Shown one piece after another: positions 11,514-26,500 of a DNA stretch of 64,000 nt. Numbering within the stretch: position 1 is the first letter of the stretch; every line of letters starts with the position of its first letter. The notes beneath the pieces are model-generated. The model was not told where the DNA came from, searched no databases, and saw only the letters and a list, made by a program, of their open reading frames with translations. A program made the position numbers and the translations under genes. The stretch comes from Beroe forskalii (lineage: Eukaryota; Ctenophora; Nuda; Beroida; Beroidae). Location: assembly GCA_011033025.1 (NCBI GenBank), contig WFMF01000184.1, forward strand, positions 186,001 through 250,000, read 5' to 3'.

Positions 11514-11519
11514 ATTTAT
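11514..11519 (-). terminator. polyadenylation signal overlapping the stop codon
   Basis: On the minus strand the frame ends CCTCAATAA and continues ATCATT, so AATAAA overlaps the TAA stop. If used, it would give an extremely short 3' UTR; a later signal cannot be excluded. Confidence 0.35.
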
Positions 11520-14500
11520 TGAGGGGCTGGATTTCTTGGAATGAGACGTGATCTTAATTCTACAACAAACTCATCGTCTGCATCAAGTGCTTCTTCTGCT
11601 TCGAGGGATTTCTGTGAAACACCCATGTTGCTGTCTGTGTGCAGAAATTTGTGCTTCTTGAAACTGTCAATATGTTTCCGTGCCCAAGTGTCAATATCTT
11701 TGGTATTTCGATGCAGGTATATATTTTCAGGCACTTCTTCAAATCCTTTGAATCCACATCTACCCTCGACCCATTTAAACAAGTCAGCTTTCTCCATGGT
11801 CTCGAGCAAAAGCTGAAACTCATTTTCCATTTTTGGGACTGAGTTCCGAGATGAGTACACCTCCTTTAACTCCTTCATCAGAGAAATCTTCACTTGATGC
11901 ACAAAGTGAAGGGATTTGCTGTGTGACTCAATCACACTTTCTGTTGTGTTTTCTGCTGATAAACTTCTGGCCAGAGCATTGTTAAGGAGTTCATTAAAGT
12001 AATCGTCGGCCACACGACTCCCTTTCTGATCACGGATTCCTAAAGGTTTATGAGTGAATAACTGAATGCATGACTGTATACATACAAAAATATTGAGATA
12101 ATATTTCAATATCATGTCCTACGAATATTCAAGATAGTTTTTCGTAACTTAAAACTGAAAAATCGACATATGGTAACACTTTTTCTCTAGTTGCTGAGAA
12201 GACACGCTAGTGTCGGGTAGATACGGATGTGTAGTGTGTACGTCGTACGCGGTGTCAGTGGAAATCAAAATATCAGTGTATTTTTGGCATTGTGTCATAA
12301 TATAGTTATTAGTTATACAAAGTCATAGGATTCCTAGAAATGCTATTATGGAAATAATTGCACGAGAAGTAGACGAGTGCACTTAATTCTATAATTGCGT
12401 ACCTTCGAAACCTATTCCGGTTAATAAAAATGACCGGTTTAAGTGGGGCCGATTAAATTAAAGGCCAGTTGAAAAGTTGATTTAGGTCAAATGAATCTTT
12501 TAGTATTTGGCTTATGTACCGTAAAGTTCATTTTATAACACAGATAATGACCCAAATCATGATATTAGACTAGGATATGAGTTTTTAATGATATTTACTG
12601 ATAATGTTATTTACTGATTTGCCATGTTCTAAGTTTATAAATTGGACATGTGAGGAGTGCAATGTTGTACGCTAAGCTAACGTCCCGTAGTGGTATTATT
12701 GCTAAAATTGTACGAGGCATTGCCGAGTGCTAACTACACTTACAGCACTATTCACACGAAGAGAAGCCGAGTTTGATTATTGCACTTATTTCACGAGACG
12801 ACGCCGAGTGCAACATTACCACTAGGGGAGTTAGATCAGCGTATTATACCACGACACAAAATGGTATAGTAGTCTCACGATAAGTTTTGACCGATTTAAA
12901 GGGTAGTACTATATGCGTAGAGTCGTGTTCTACACGCGTTTTATATCGTGTGTTTGTTATGACTTACAACTTTAAATGTAAATCTATGCGACCTTTGTAT
13001 TTGCGTTACAAAAATGTGCATATCTCCGAGGTTTTTTTGAGCAAACTTGATGAAACTTTCAGGATATTTAGAGCTAGATATAAGCAACATCTCAATGAAG
13101 TTTAGATTCATTTTTGAGCCCCAGAAGCGGAGTAATGACCGAAAAGCCACTTATTAAGCGGGAACTTTAAAACAAAACACCAGTTTATTTGTCATATCTC
13201 AATTTCTGGAGGTCAACATTGTTAGCTACTCCAGGATTATATTGGTCATATCTTGCCCGTAATATCCTGAAAGTTTGATCAAAATTGCTCAAAAAACGGC
13301 TGAGTTATGCGCTTTTTTGTTTTGTGTAAACAAGCATTTTTTATTATTACCATATAAGGTAATGTGTGCTTGTTGTGTACAGGGTGTGTCTTGTGTACAC
13401 CGTTCGACTACTATAGTACTTTAGAGGCTCAAACTCACCGCAGAAATATGATTTAGAGCACTCGGCTCAGCTTCGCTTCGCCTCGCACTCTAAATTATTT
13501 AAATGTCTCCAGCTTCGCTGTCGACATTTAAATATTATATAGAGCCCTGCTCGCGCAGGGCTCTATATTGTCTGCGTGTTCGTCTTACGCCTCTAAAGTA
13601 CATATAATAATCGCTTAGAGGATGGCTGGGACTGCGCTAATATACGCTAATCTAACGACTCATAGTGGTATTGTTGCACTTATTGCACGAGGCGAAGCCG
13701 AGTGCCAATAAGTGTACTAATCACACGAGGCGAAGCCGAGTGTTGATTAGTACACTAATGTGCACGGGGCGTCAGCCGAGTGCATATTAGTGCAACAATA
13801 TCACTTCTGGGGAGTTAGATTAGCGTATAATACCACGACCAATGCAATATGCCCTGATATTGCACTGTGGTTATTTGCACTGGAGTGGTATTATAAGAAT
13901 TATTGAATTAATGTACACTTACAACTTTGCAAGCACCCTTAAAATTGGATAATTGATTGTAATTGATTGTGTCATCTATATCATGAAAACATGAACCAAT
14001 GACCCTGAGACAGCACCCACGGTTACATGAATTATGATCACCTTTTTACTGTAAATCACCTGTCGTGCGGTTCCAGATAAGCTTTTGCGCCTCACGTTGG
14101 GTCAATAGGCTTTCCAATGCAATCAGAAGTTGTATGCCCGCAAAGGCATATTTACTGCTGTTCTGCTGCCTGTAGAAAGACACGAGAAACCGCCACACCA
14201 AGACAATCCGATCTCCATCACCTGAGTGAAAATTAATGAAACGTGAAAAATTGTGCAGTACGTAATGGTGAAAAAAGAAATGCTTCAATTGATTAAGCGA
14301 AAAATTGTTATATATACAGGGGAAAAGTTAGGGAAATATATGTCTTCTTGTTATTTTGATATGAGGGCTCCAGCTTGAAAGTATAAATCAAGGTTAATAA
14401 GATATAGTAAGATAATACACGGCACTCCTATTTTCACGGCTCACGCTTCATGGTACGGTTGAAAATAAAATATCAACTAGTGGTACCGGAAGGCTTATAA

Positions 14501-17500
14501 GCTAGCGGCCACTGGTTCATTCAATTTTACAGTTCGATTTTGCAGTAAAAATCACTTTTGAATGATGATTGAAGGGACTTTTAAAAAATTCGAAATTTTT
14601 CTGGAAAAAGGGCGTGGCCCCCACGCTCCTCAGTGTGACCCAATATTGCGGACAAAATTCTCAAAATTTTTATTCACCATAAGCAAATCAATGGCGTGCG
14701 TTATTTATAAGAAAAAAAGATTAATGTACATAGGTAATAAGAACAAAAACTGTTCTTTGTTATTATTAATCATTTGAGAATACTTTTTGGAATTATAGAA
14801 CACGGCGTGGCAGTGATTAATCTACATCAGTAAAGGGAACAAAAAATGGGCCCTTTTTTGTTATTTATCTTTTGAGACCCCTTTTTGATTAATATAAATT
14901 AATAAATTATATAAATATTACGCTGCAAGCATTGCCATTGCATATCATGGGGCACGAATATTTCATTGAAGTTAAGAAGTTACACTACTATTCGTGTAAA
15001 ATGAATTTTTAAAAACAGTTTAAATTGAAAGAGTCAGCCGGAGTATTTTCCTAAATTATTTGGGTTACCTTCTTTAATAGCATCCTCAAAAACCATCAAT
15101 AAAAGTCCTCCAAACAAAACCATCCTCTGATAGTTGAACCTAAAAAAGGTATTTAAAGGGTTGAGCTCAAACCAGGGGTACTGAATAGCTCAGTGATGAA
15201 TGAGTGCTGAATGACTTAATCTGCATGCTAACTGTCTACATCATAAATAATTGCATGACATATAATTGTTTGATTGACTGGGAAATGAATGTAGTCGTAA
15301 ATACCGACTGACTGCGTAAATAACTGAACGATAGATAATTCGTTTGATTTTTTAAAAATCAGATTATACATAAGGGGACAGGGGGTCTTCAGGGTGTCGA
15401 TGGCCAGGCTTGAAATGATAGAGGAGCATCGTAGCTGGCAAAAACCTTACAGAATGAAAAATCTTGTTCCTAGCCTGTGTTATTCGATTTAGAACATCAG
15501 AATTACAGTACCTACGTACCCAAACTTCTAAGTTCTATCGAGATCAACTTAATCGCGATACTTTAAATTTGCCTACATATTGTATTACGAGAGTACGAGG
15601 TAAATCCAGATTTTCAAAATCGAATAACTCAGACTAGGAACAAGACTTTTCCATTCCGTATAATAAAGGAATGGAAAAATCTTGTTTTTGCAATTTTGAA
15701 AATCTGAAAAACTTTAAAACTTTAATGGTAGCCACGATGCACCTCTAGATTCATTTCTAGCCAAAAACTCCATTTTGACGACCCCCCTGCCCCCGTAATG
15801 ATTAAGGCCGGCAATAATCACGTACTTCACATCACTTTCTGGTCTTCCCCTCAGCAATTTTTCTTGGCCTAAATGCTGCCTTCCAATATGGTAGTTCATC
15901 GCCCCAAGTGTTGCAGCAGTATGATCACAGGATCGGGATGGGCACCTGAACAAGTTTTCTGTCCGTAGCAGCTCATCATAATCCTTAGTTTCTAAGATGT
16001 TGGTCAACATCTTATGCACCAACGCCCTGAAATAATATGTTCCCTCTTTTAATCACTCGTTAAACCATCTTAGTGATCACAAAAAAATAGAATGAGCAAA
16101 TTAATGAGTGAGTCGTTTATAAATGTAATAATAATAATAAATTCAAGTTATTTGTTACACGCTTAGACATCGTTATTAAATATAACCCGAAAGCAATATT
16201 TTAGCCATTAAATGCTTTAATGTTTGATTTAGAAGCACGAAGGAAAGTAGCATGAAAGTTTTTAAAATTTAATTCATGCACTTACGAAAGCCTTGCAACT
16301 TCCAGCTTTTCTTCGCCTTTCTTCACTCCTTTGCTGTATCGATAGCCTTCATCTGTAAGCATCTGTTTTACAAATCCCACGATCACTACCTCAGTATTCA
16401 GGATAAACATTCTCCTGCATACAGCATTGTTCTCTTTCACTCGATGCGTCGCAGCCTGAGTGAAATATTATGTCTGCCGATATTAATTATCTATCAATTT
16501 TTTGAATAGCCCATGTCATGTATATTAAAAGCATTTCATATTTCCTCGAATTATGATCAATAGACAAAAGTGACCATTTTTGATTTTTTTCAGAGAAAAA
16601 TTAATACTATTATTATGCATCGGTCTTGTCCTCAGTAAAAACGTGACCTAAGTCTCAATTCATCAGAATTACCCTCTTGTTATTGATCAGGTAGCAATTG
16701 CCTGTAAATGTCCCCTTTTCTGCAATCGCCGTGTCTTTATGGATCAATTGAAACATCCTCTGTAACAGTTTAAAGATTGCATTATAATTGATACTTTGAT
16801 AGAAAAATGTGTGAATGGTGTCCAATAGATCTATTGAAATGTTATTAAAAGCCCTGGACGTAATGGACTAGGTATAATGCATATTCTAGGCTTTTTGACA
16901 AAAATTTGAATAGCAAAATCTTACGGAAGAAGCTCAAACTGGAACCTAATCAATCCATTTTTTGATAATTAAAACATTAATTATCCTTATTCAAAACATA
17001 ATTTTAGCTACAGTATTCGTACCCTACGGAGTAAAAATAGCATTTTTCGATTTAAATGAAAACTTTTATGCCCACGGAAAATTATATAGAAGGGACCTAT
17101 GTAAGGATGTATTTGATCTGCGTGTGCAAGTACGTGGTGACCATAGCTCCGTACGCCTTTCAATTTCATTATTCCCTATTGTAGGTATTACCTATGACAA
17201 CGACGTGTGACACGCCAACAAAGATTATCTCTAAAACTCTAAGATATTTATAGTAAGTCTAATGCTCATTGCCCAACCACAAAAATCCACATACCTACAG
17301 TATGACAAGCCCTTACACATAAAAATTTCAACGATTCATACATCTGTCGAGTATGATGATGCTGCTTGGGCTATTCTTCTTTCTACGTTTATACGATATT
17401 GAAGTTTTACAAACTCACTTGTAAGTAGACAATCTTTGCGTGCCAATCGGAACACGTTGGGTGGTAACGGTTAAGGATGTTATCCTCCATATGGGACTGT

Positions 17501-20500
17501 GCTAAGATTGCACTACTGTAACGGCTTTTGGTGAGCTGAAGAAGATTTATTGAAGTTAGCCTGGAACGAAGAGCGCTTTTTTACTTTCCTCCCCAGCTGT
17601 CATTTTAATCTGTAAAAGTGTGGTATAATGGAAATTTTCTATTACTAACATTAGTAATCGTTCCGCAGTCGATTGCTGTACTGTATTGTGTATTGCAAAA
17701 TTTTTATTATTAATCCTCGCCTAAAGTCTCTAGGTATAGATAATGAATATCTTGCTGAGATTGTCCAGCCCGAACTTAAATACCAAAGCATAGATTAATA
17801 GATTTTGGTGCACTGATTGCAGACTTGTAAAGGAAAAGTCATGTTTTGTGGTATTACCGGAGGTTACTCGGCCCCGCTTGTAAGTATAATTGATGGTTGG
17901 CATTCAAGAATTAGTCAAGTTAAGATATTTTGTACATTACGCACGATAGATATCTATTACGACGAGCAAGATCTCTCCAAAACCTCTATGTCAATGGATT
18001 TTTTGTATATTTTTTATCTTGAGACAAGAAAGCGATTGAGGATAAAGTAGGCAGGTAGCTTAGTAGCAATCCAACAGATGAAAACATGTACCCACTCGAT
18101 TATGATGCTTATACTGTATTAAAATGTTAATTTTTATTTGTATCATCAACTTATCGATTCTGGCTTCAGCGAAAATTACGGCAGTAGCATTTATCGTACC
18201 TCATCTCCATCGATGATTATCTGAAAGAAGTGACATATTATGATAATTGCAATTGAAACTGTGACAATTGCAAATGAATCCGTCTTAGATCGAAATGTTT
18301 GAAATTTGAAATTCTTGATCGGCAACGATTGGCAAAAATGCCATAATAAATTTATGGATTTATGGATCTGCTCGCTAATTTTTTACCACTCATTCGCCTC
18401 ATTCGCTGGAATAGAAGTGTCAAAGAAAATTCAAATTTTGCGGGCATAACTCGGTTCTAGCAATCACTGATTGGGTATTACTGTTGGAACTTATCAGGAA
18501 ATAGTTTCAGGAGTAAGGCATGCTTTTGTGACAAAACTGTTACAGCTGCAGTTGATTTTGGTATTGGACATTGATAATCATTAGTGATCATGGACGCCAT
18601 AACCTTTAATAATATAGTCCTTCACACTTCCTGGCGCTCAACATAGTATGAAGTTTGAAGCCTTGAAATGAATTTATTTCTGATCAGCCATCAGAGCGCA
18701 AAATGCAAATTTTCCGCCACACATATCTACATATATTGTGCTGTACACGGTGTACGTTTAAGTACATTTAAACATTGAATGACAATGTATAAATTAGGTA
18801 GTAATATCTTAGTGAAGTTGTCAGTTACGTGCTGAGTGTTGTGACATATCAATAACCTTATCATGGTCAGCCTTCTTCATCTCTTCTGAAATCCAGTTAG
18901 GATATATATCCCTCAGTATTTGTACCATCTCAGCCGTTTTCTGTTCGTACTTGTTGTAACACCCCAAAGGTACCTGCATAATATAACTGAATTTGACCGT
19001 GGTCGTGGCAACCTTGATGGTCAATATGTTTTCGTCATGATAGCGTACCATTTGAATGTGTATTCAATTTAGGACTATGCCATAATTTTTACCATTAGGT
19101 ATACAATTAAACCGCATTTGAGGACTGATTTCACGGATCGGGTCGTTGAGTAAGAGTCGCATGGTTCTATGAAAATATTGAATAATTTATCCTTAATCCT
19201 CAATATAAAGTACGAATAGTTATATTTACAGAACTGAAGATGACGTTGAACCACGACATTGATTGCCAGTACGGAATACCATAGTTTATCTTGTACCAGT
19301 ACATCCGAGCCAAAAGAGAATAAATTAATAATTATTTCCGCCGAAAATCGAAACGTTTCGACACGTCTTTATAAAATACTGTAGAATTCACAGAAACTAC
19401 GTTCCAAAAGTACATGATTACCGTAACAGATGCGTGACTCAGATCCTCAGAGTATTTATGTTCCACATGTTGCGGTAAGTATTTACCAAACTTTTGAAGC
19501 TCCGGCATTCTCTTAGTTATGACTCTCATGCATTCTATCACGAAATATGCTGTCAGAGATTCGAAATGGTTTTTATTAGGCAAGATGTCAGACGGCTGCA
19601 GGGTTTTGATATCAACCCTTGGAGTAGCAGGTATCGATTCATCTGGAACGACCTCAAGAACTTTTGCAAATATATTGAACATGTGGATGTCTTTGTTACT
19701 GTTCTTCAATCCTGGATTTTTAGCTTTGATCGACTTATCGTAGTTATCACCTGGAGAATAATATAGAGTTACAACACACCATCGAGCTGTGAATTGGTGA
19801 ATATTCCTCGAGGCAAAACCGAGTGGAATATGGGAAATCCACTACAAAATAGTATGTGGTAGCCGTATTATTTATAGCGATCCAAGCAAAAGTTACGAGG
19901 CCGCTCCGTAAACTGGATTTCAAACTCGGCGAACGGGCCGTGAGTTAAATGATAATTCCTATGTATGAATGAGAAAATAAAAGTAAGAATTTCTCCAAGT
20001 TGACTCACGTGTTACTATCCACGTGTTATTTTGAGCCAATCTCCTAATAACCTACCTACTATCTTCCAACAAATGTTCTTGTGCTTATAGATGTGATTTT
20101 CAGAGGCACCATCTTTCACTTGTCGCAAGCAGAGCCCTCCCGAACTATTAACCGAAAACACAACATTCTTCGTGCCTTCGGTAAGAAGAAACTTCGGATC
20201 GTCGGTTAACTGGGTAACATGATAATATTTTAGTGCGACTTACTTCACGGCAGCAAATAGGCTTTAAAATTTGGAGTTTTTTAACTGCAGGGAAATGCAA
20301 CCCACATATAAGATCGTGACTATTACATTTTATTTGGCCAGTACATGACAGTATCTACTTATCTACTTATCTAACGTAATCCATGCAAACTGCAAAACTT
20401 GACATTGAATTGGGTGAACATTTCGCATGCAGTCATAGCAATATTTCATAAGTGCCATGTCATATTGAATATCCAGTATATAATTATTATTCGTAGGTAT

Positions 20501-23500
20501 TGATATAATGACTCGTACACTTGACTTTCCTGAATTCCTGATATTTAGGACTTACATCCTTGGTTTGCACATCTTTCTTCTCATCGACGCTTGTCATCAA
20601 TTTCTTAATCAGACTATCAAAGTTTTTTTCGGCCGATTTCATGGCCCTCCATACTGATACTGAGCTGATTGACATTCCCTCCTTGCACAAACAATCCAAA
20701 GCAAGATTAGTCGTGCCTTGAAATATAAAATAAACAATTCAGATGATGAAGCTACCCAGGCTGATTTGTCCAATCAGAGATACAATGTCTCTCTTACTTA
20801 GGCAGGTATTAAACCTGACAATCTTGTTAAAATTAATGTGAAGCCATCATTCTTACTGCCCAGTGGACACCGATGAAAATGCTAGATTAGCCAGTAAAGT
20901 TGTGACGAGCATTCTTTAATTGTAGATCACATTGAAGAACGCCGGCATAAGACGCCGGCATCAATATTACATAAGACGTATTACAAGAAACACGACGTCT
21001 TAATTTTTATCATTAATGAATGTTTGTCACGCCTTCACTCGTCAAAAAATTATACTATAGATACCTTGTGTTTCGAGGAAAATTCCAATTTTAGCAGCTC
21101 GTGCTACCAGCACGTTGGGATATCTTAGCTTGAGCATATGGCAAAGCACTAAGTAGGTATGATTCTCTCCAATTGTTGGAAGGCTTTTCCTGTAATCCTC
21201 TGACATGTGGTAGTGATCTTCAGGAGTGGTGATGCCTTTCAACAGCTTCCACAGTATCGGCACTCGTTGTTTCAGTTCTTTCACTATTGTATCTTTGTCA
21301 CATTTCAATATACTCTTGACTGCCTCTGAAAGGATGTAACTTTCTGGGCTTATTGCAGTCAGTGGGGGAACTAGAATGGGGTTGTGGCGAGGTTGTAACC
21401 CCGCCATTCTTTTTCAAATTTTCACTTCAAGAAATCAGGAGAAAAGTTTATGATCTGTTATCACGAATCAATAATACAGTAAATGAATAACTCAGAAAAC
21501 AATATTGCCTATGAACGTACCATTTTCATCCGGTATTCACGCAGATTATGGAAAAAGTCCAAATGATATTGAACTTTTGGGGTTCATACGAGGTACCATA
21601 GTATGAGCCCGGGTGGCTATTGTTTAAACACTATGCATCAAATACAGAGTAGTTTACTGTTTAACTACTGAAATCTGGACTAAGGCGTAGTTACGAGGGT
21701 GACGACAGCCATTGCTTAAGAAACCAACCTTCATTCTGGAGTCCCCCTGGTGGCAGTTTGAGGATGCTAGAAGTTTCGGGTTTTCTTAAAGTCTGCATTT
21801 CCTGTTTGACTTCCTTTACAATCATTTCTACTGAATCATCTTTCCGCACAGTCTCCTGCATATAATAACGAAATATGCATGAAAATACCGACAACTTAGT
21901 TGATGCAAGATGAGACTCTTATAGTAAACAAGTTTATAACCATTAAGAGGGTAGTATCTGTTTCGTTTATCATCGCAAATTTCAGAATGCTATTTCAGGA
22001 ATTTGTTTCCACTTTTAATACTTTCATGGCTATAATACCGGGTGTTCACGGCAGTTGTTCCTAACTTTGGGCGACGATTGTGGGAGAACCAAAGCAGATA
22101 GGCTTACCAAACTTTGAAAAATGGTTCAAAATGGCTATAAAATAGTGACTAGCTATCCCAGCTGATTTTTTTGATGATTTTTTCAATATTGCCATACTGG
22201 ACGTAAGAAGTTCGACATGTTCCCGGTCACCTAGGGCCTTGAAATTTTGGTTGGATGAACTCTGACATCTAATTAACACTGGTCACTGTGTAAAAATTTC
22301 AGAAAGATCCAATAAGTCGTTTTGATTTTATGACCAATTATGTAAACAGCATAAACTCGCCGTACGCGTACTGCAGCACAAGTCACAACAAAACATAAAC
22401 AACAAGGCCCTAGGTGAACGGGGACAAAATCATCAAAAAAATTCAGCTGGGATAGCTAGTCATGATTTTATAGCCATTTTGAACCATTTTTCAAAGTTTG
22501 GTAAGCCTATCTGCTTGGTTCTCCCACAATCGTCGCTCAAAGCTAGGAACAACTGCCGTGAACACCCGGTAGAGCTAAAAGATGAACATTTGATATATTT
22601 CACTAATTTCATATTGGCTTGGTCATTATCACACTGTATATTCAAAGTCATAAAAACTTAAAAACCATACATTCAGTGAGTAGATTTTATCATGAACAGT
22701 TATGCAATCGTTTCGACACCTCCAAAGCTTCCAAAATGAAAACTTGGCCCTGATTTTGACTCTTGGGATAATATAGAATAGATTTGATGTCTATCGGATG
22801 CTAGTGAATCGTTGTGAGGACATGATAGCTCCCATTTGGCCAAAAACTTACTCTAACCTTACTGTTGCACCAAAAAGGTGCCAATATGGCCTCAATCACT
22901 GCCAATATATTGGCAAGGAGGGACTTGGTCAACTCTCAAGGACCTGTCCTGATCAATCGTTAATCAGTACAGAGTAACTCACAATACCACGTTTTAAAAC
23001 ATTAAAACAATTCAAGTGATTCTTAAGACAGAGTGGAGGGTAAAAAGTTGCCCATTTCATCGCCTCTCTACAGGCCTGAACTCATCCCTATCAGTCCCTG
23101 ACTATGGCAAACGTTTAGGAGGACCATATTGAAGAAGACTGGCTAGCTCTCATCATTAATTGCGGCCTTGGAGAGTATTGGCACCATCAAAATCTACAGG
23201 AAGTAATCTATATTAATAATTTCAAAGTGTTCGTGCGTCTGTGTATGTATGTATGTGTGTATGTGTGTGAAATGCGTTTATAAGAAGTGCATTTAATATT
23301 TTTGATCGGTTTTTTCGGGAAAATCTTCACCCAATTAAGAGGATTATTCATATCTATGATAAATTTGAATTGAACTTTCCGTTAATTAGTTATTAGTATA
23401 ATAACTATCATGCGATTACTAATGCTAATATATGCTGTGTATATATATAGGTGATCTCAAATTACAAAGTATGTTGTACGGTGCATTTCTGCGAATATCT

Positions 23501-26500
23501 GTAATCCTCGGTAAGCGGTAGCATGTTAAAGTGATACCTAGGTGATCAAATCACTTTACACATTCCAAGATGACGTCATGAAGCAAGTTGCTTTTGGCTG
23601 CTGGATACAAAACGAACCGCAGGTTGATTGTTTCCGCGAATCTTCGCGGGCAAACGCTTACAATATAATAAAAGTGAAATTTGGACTTTTTTATTCCAGC
23701 AGTTATTGAGCGCCTGGGGCTAGCCCAAATAATTAAAGGCTTTACACCATGGATTTTCATAAATGTTCATCTATTTCGACAATTTGGAGCACAATTTCAA
23801 TCTTTAATAAATGGTTCCCAATTACCTCTGAAAGCCGAATGAAAGCGATGATAAACGTCACATAATATTCTATGTGTTTATGTGTATTTGTTAAAAGTTG
23901 TATACAAGACGCTTTCTATAGCAAGCAACACAGTCCTATTATGTATTACGTGGCACTGGCACGTACAATAAAAAGAAATGTTGGAATCAAAACTGACCCC
24001 CCCCCCCCCAAAAAAAATATGATCATTACTCACGTAGGTTTTTCTCGCTATTTCTGAGCCATGTCTGTAAAACAGTATAGAAAATAAAACCGTTGCAGTA
24101 TGCTTTTCAGTGAGTGAATTCTGCTCTGCGATTATCTGCTTCTTTCTGTGCTTTGTTTTAATTCTTAGAGTTTCGAAGATGAAACCCCACATAGTTGGAC
24201 AGTTCCTTTTAGCAAGCGAACGAAATTCACCTAAATTTTAATACTAATTATTACTAAATTTAAATCAATTCTTATAAGATATAATAATATGATAAATATT
24301 GTTTAATTTGTAAATCTGGCCCAAAATCGGAACAAATTCTACACCAAGCGATTTTGACTGTTTTCTATAGCTTTTTTGTCTAAACAAAAGATCTAAAAAC
24401 TTTTCAGAACATTCCTGGTTGGGGAAAGTGCCGCAAAATCGATTTTTAGTTGAGGTGCAGCAGACTGATCTGTGAAAATTCGTAATCTGTGAAAATTCAT
24501 AATTTCATATACAACTTGATGATAATTGTAAGCCTTGAAATGCTGAGGAACCGAGCTATGGGCTGAAAACCGATTTATTGAACACTTGCAAGGCATTGTC
24601 GAGGCGATTTATGTATCTCGACTCAGGAAGCCTGTAGAGATTTCAGTGTGGGCCTCGGGTCATTGGCAACAGCCCGATTTTTGGTCAACCATGGGCCATG
24701 AGACCAATCTGAAACAATTTTATATCTTAGCAGTATGAAATAAATTTCAAATATCGCCCACCTACAGGTCGTAGAGCCAGGTGTCATTAATGATTCATCA
24801 ATCATTATCAGATCATCTTAACATGAGCCTCCTAATAGTCTACACCATTGAGCCCTTCTTGGCAGCTGTGATTTTAAAATCGCGTTTGCTCGAAAAGCAA
24901 AAATCAGTTTTATTAAACATTATATCTATAGGTACGAGTCACATGTAAACATGGCAATTGCTTTATTTTAATAAGTGTCAGCGACCTTCCTGGGCTGAAG
25001 TACAGCCCAGGAAAATTACCTCCGCTCAGAAGAAAAACTAAAATTTCATTGCTATTTTAGTATATTAGGAGCTATCTATAAAGGACGTCCGAAAAATTTC
25101 GGCCGTTTAAGACCACTGCCTCCCCCCTTGTGCGCAAACGTCTGCATTCCAGAAACCCCTCCCCGATCCTGGAAGCCCGGACGTCCGCATTTGTCTTGAA
25201 AATCTTCTTGTTCATCATTTTTGGGCCGAAAATTTCTCGATTTTCTAGTGAAATACCCTTCAAATCATAAACTGTGGACGTCTGCATTTGGTCAAAACTC
25301 ACCCCCCCCCCCCATATGTCCGCAAACGTCCGCATCGGCCAGACTCTCCCCTCATTATGGACGTCCTTTATGGATGACCCCTTAGGAAAACCGGACAGAC
25401 AGATTATATAACATATACATTATATGTTATATTATATTGTATCAGTATGCTTTACTAATTTGTTACTTTGTCTTTTAGCTATAATGATCCACAGAAGATT
25501 GCACAATTCGAAGTTACAGACATCCTAAATGTTGTTTCATTTGAGTACTGATGAAAATTAAAACATTATATGTATTTATATAATATATAAATACATATAA
25601 TGTTTTAATTTTCATTATATTATAAACAATATACGAGGAAGAATCATTATAAGTAGTAAGATATACCTTACTTAATAAGAACAAGCTGCAATTTATGAAA
25701 ATCTTACTGGCCGTGGCAGTTAAAGACGGTGATGAGTTGGCAAGAGCTTTGGACAACTTTTCCAGCTCATCCTGTGCATTCTGAAGGTGTTACTTAGGTG
25801 TTATCTAAAAAAAATTGCACTCCATTTCTAGCTGTTTTGCAAGGCAGCAACATCTTACAGATGAGGCTTCTTGCATTCAATATTATTTCATTAGGTTTTT
25901 CAAACCAATCCCATGAATTTTGAATGATATAAATATATATAATATATATTATATTCGGTATTACGACATCACTTACTTGTTGTAAATCTGATATGTGGCT
26001 ACCGCAGCTCTGCATTGAAACGTCATCGATCTGAAATGATTCCTATAGTACTGTATCATGATTCATGACAGGTCGGGGGAGATTCAGGTACTAAGTTGCA
26101 GACACAGGGCCGACGATCCTGCATTTTAGCCTTTTTTTGAGTTGAGACCACCCACCTGTATTTTGGTACCTGGGTACTAAGTGGTTTTGGCATAAAAAAT
26201 TAAGACACCCACCCTAAATTTAAGTTTTTGGAGCAGTTCCAGAATAGACAATTTAATTCCAGACTCTGGTAGTACAAAGGAATCTGAAAAAAGTGCTATT
26301 TGAGTATTTGATATTGAAATAGGCACAATTACAATAGTTTCAATCATCATACAACTGAACTCCTCATTTATTTTGTGCCAGGCAAAGTTGAAATTCGTGC
26401 CCACTGCCCTGCAAAATAACCTTGTGGGAAAACATCTTCCCACAGTTATAAGCATTTTTTATGCTCTTCGGTATATTTTGGATTTATTTTGTCCATTGAA

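Noticed and set aside
16962-17210. Plus-strand 82-codon frame within the DUF6589-like gene
   Set aside because: Falls in an intron, has no recognisable motif and is AT-rich.
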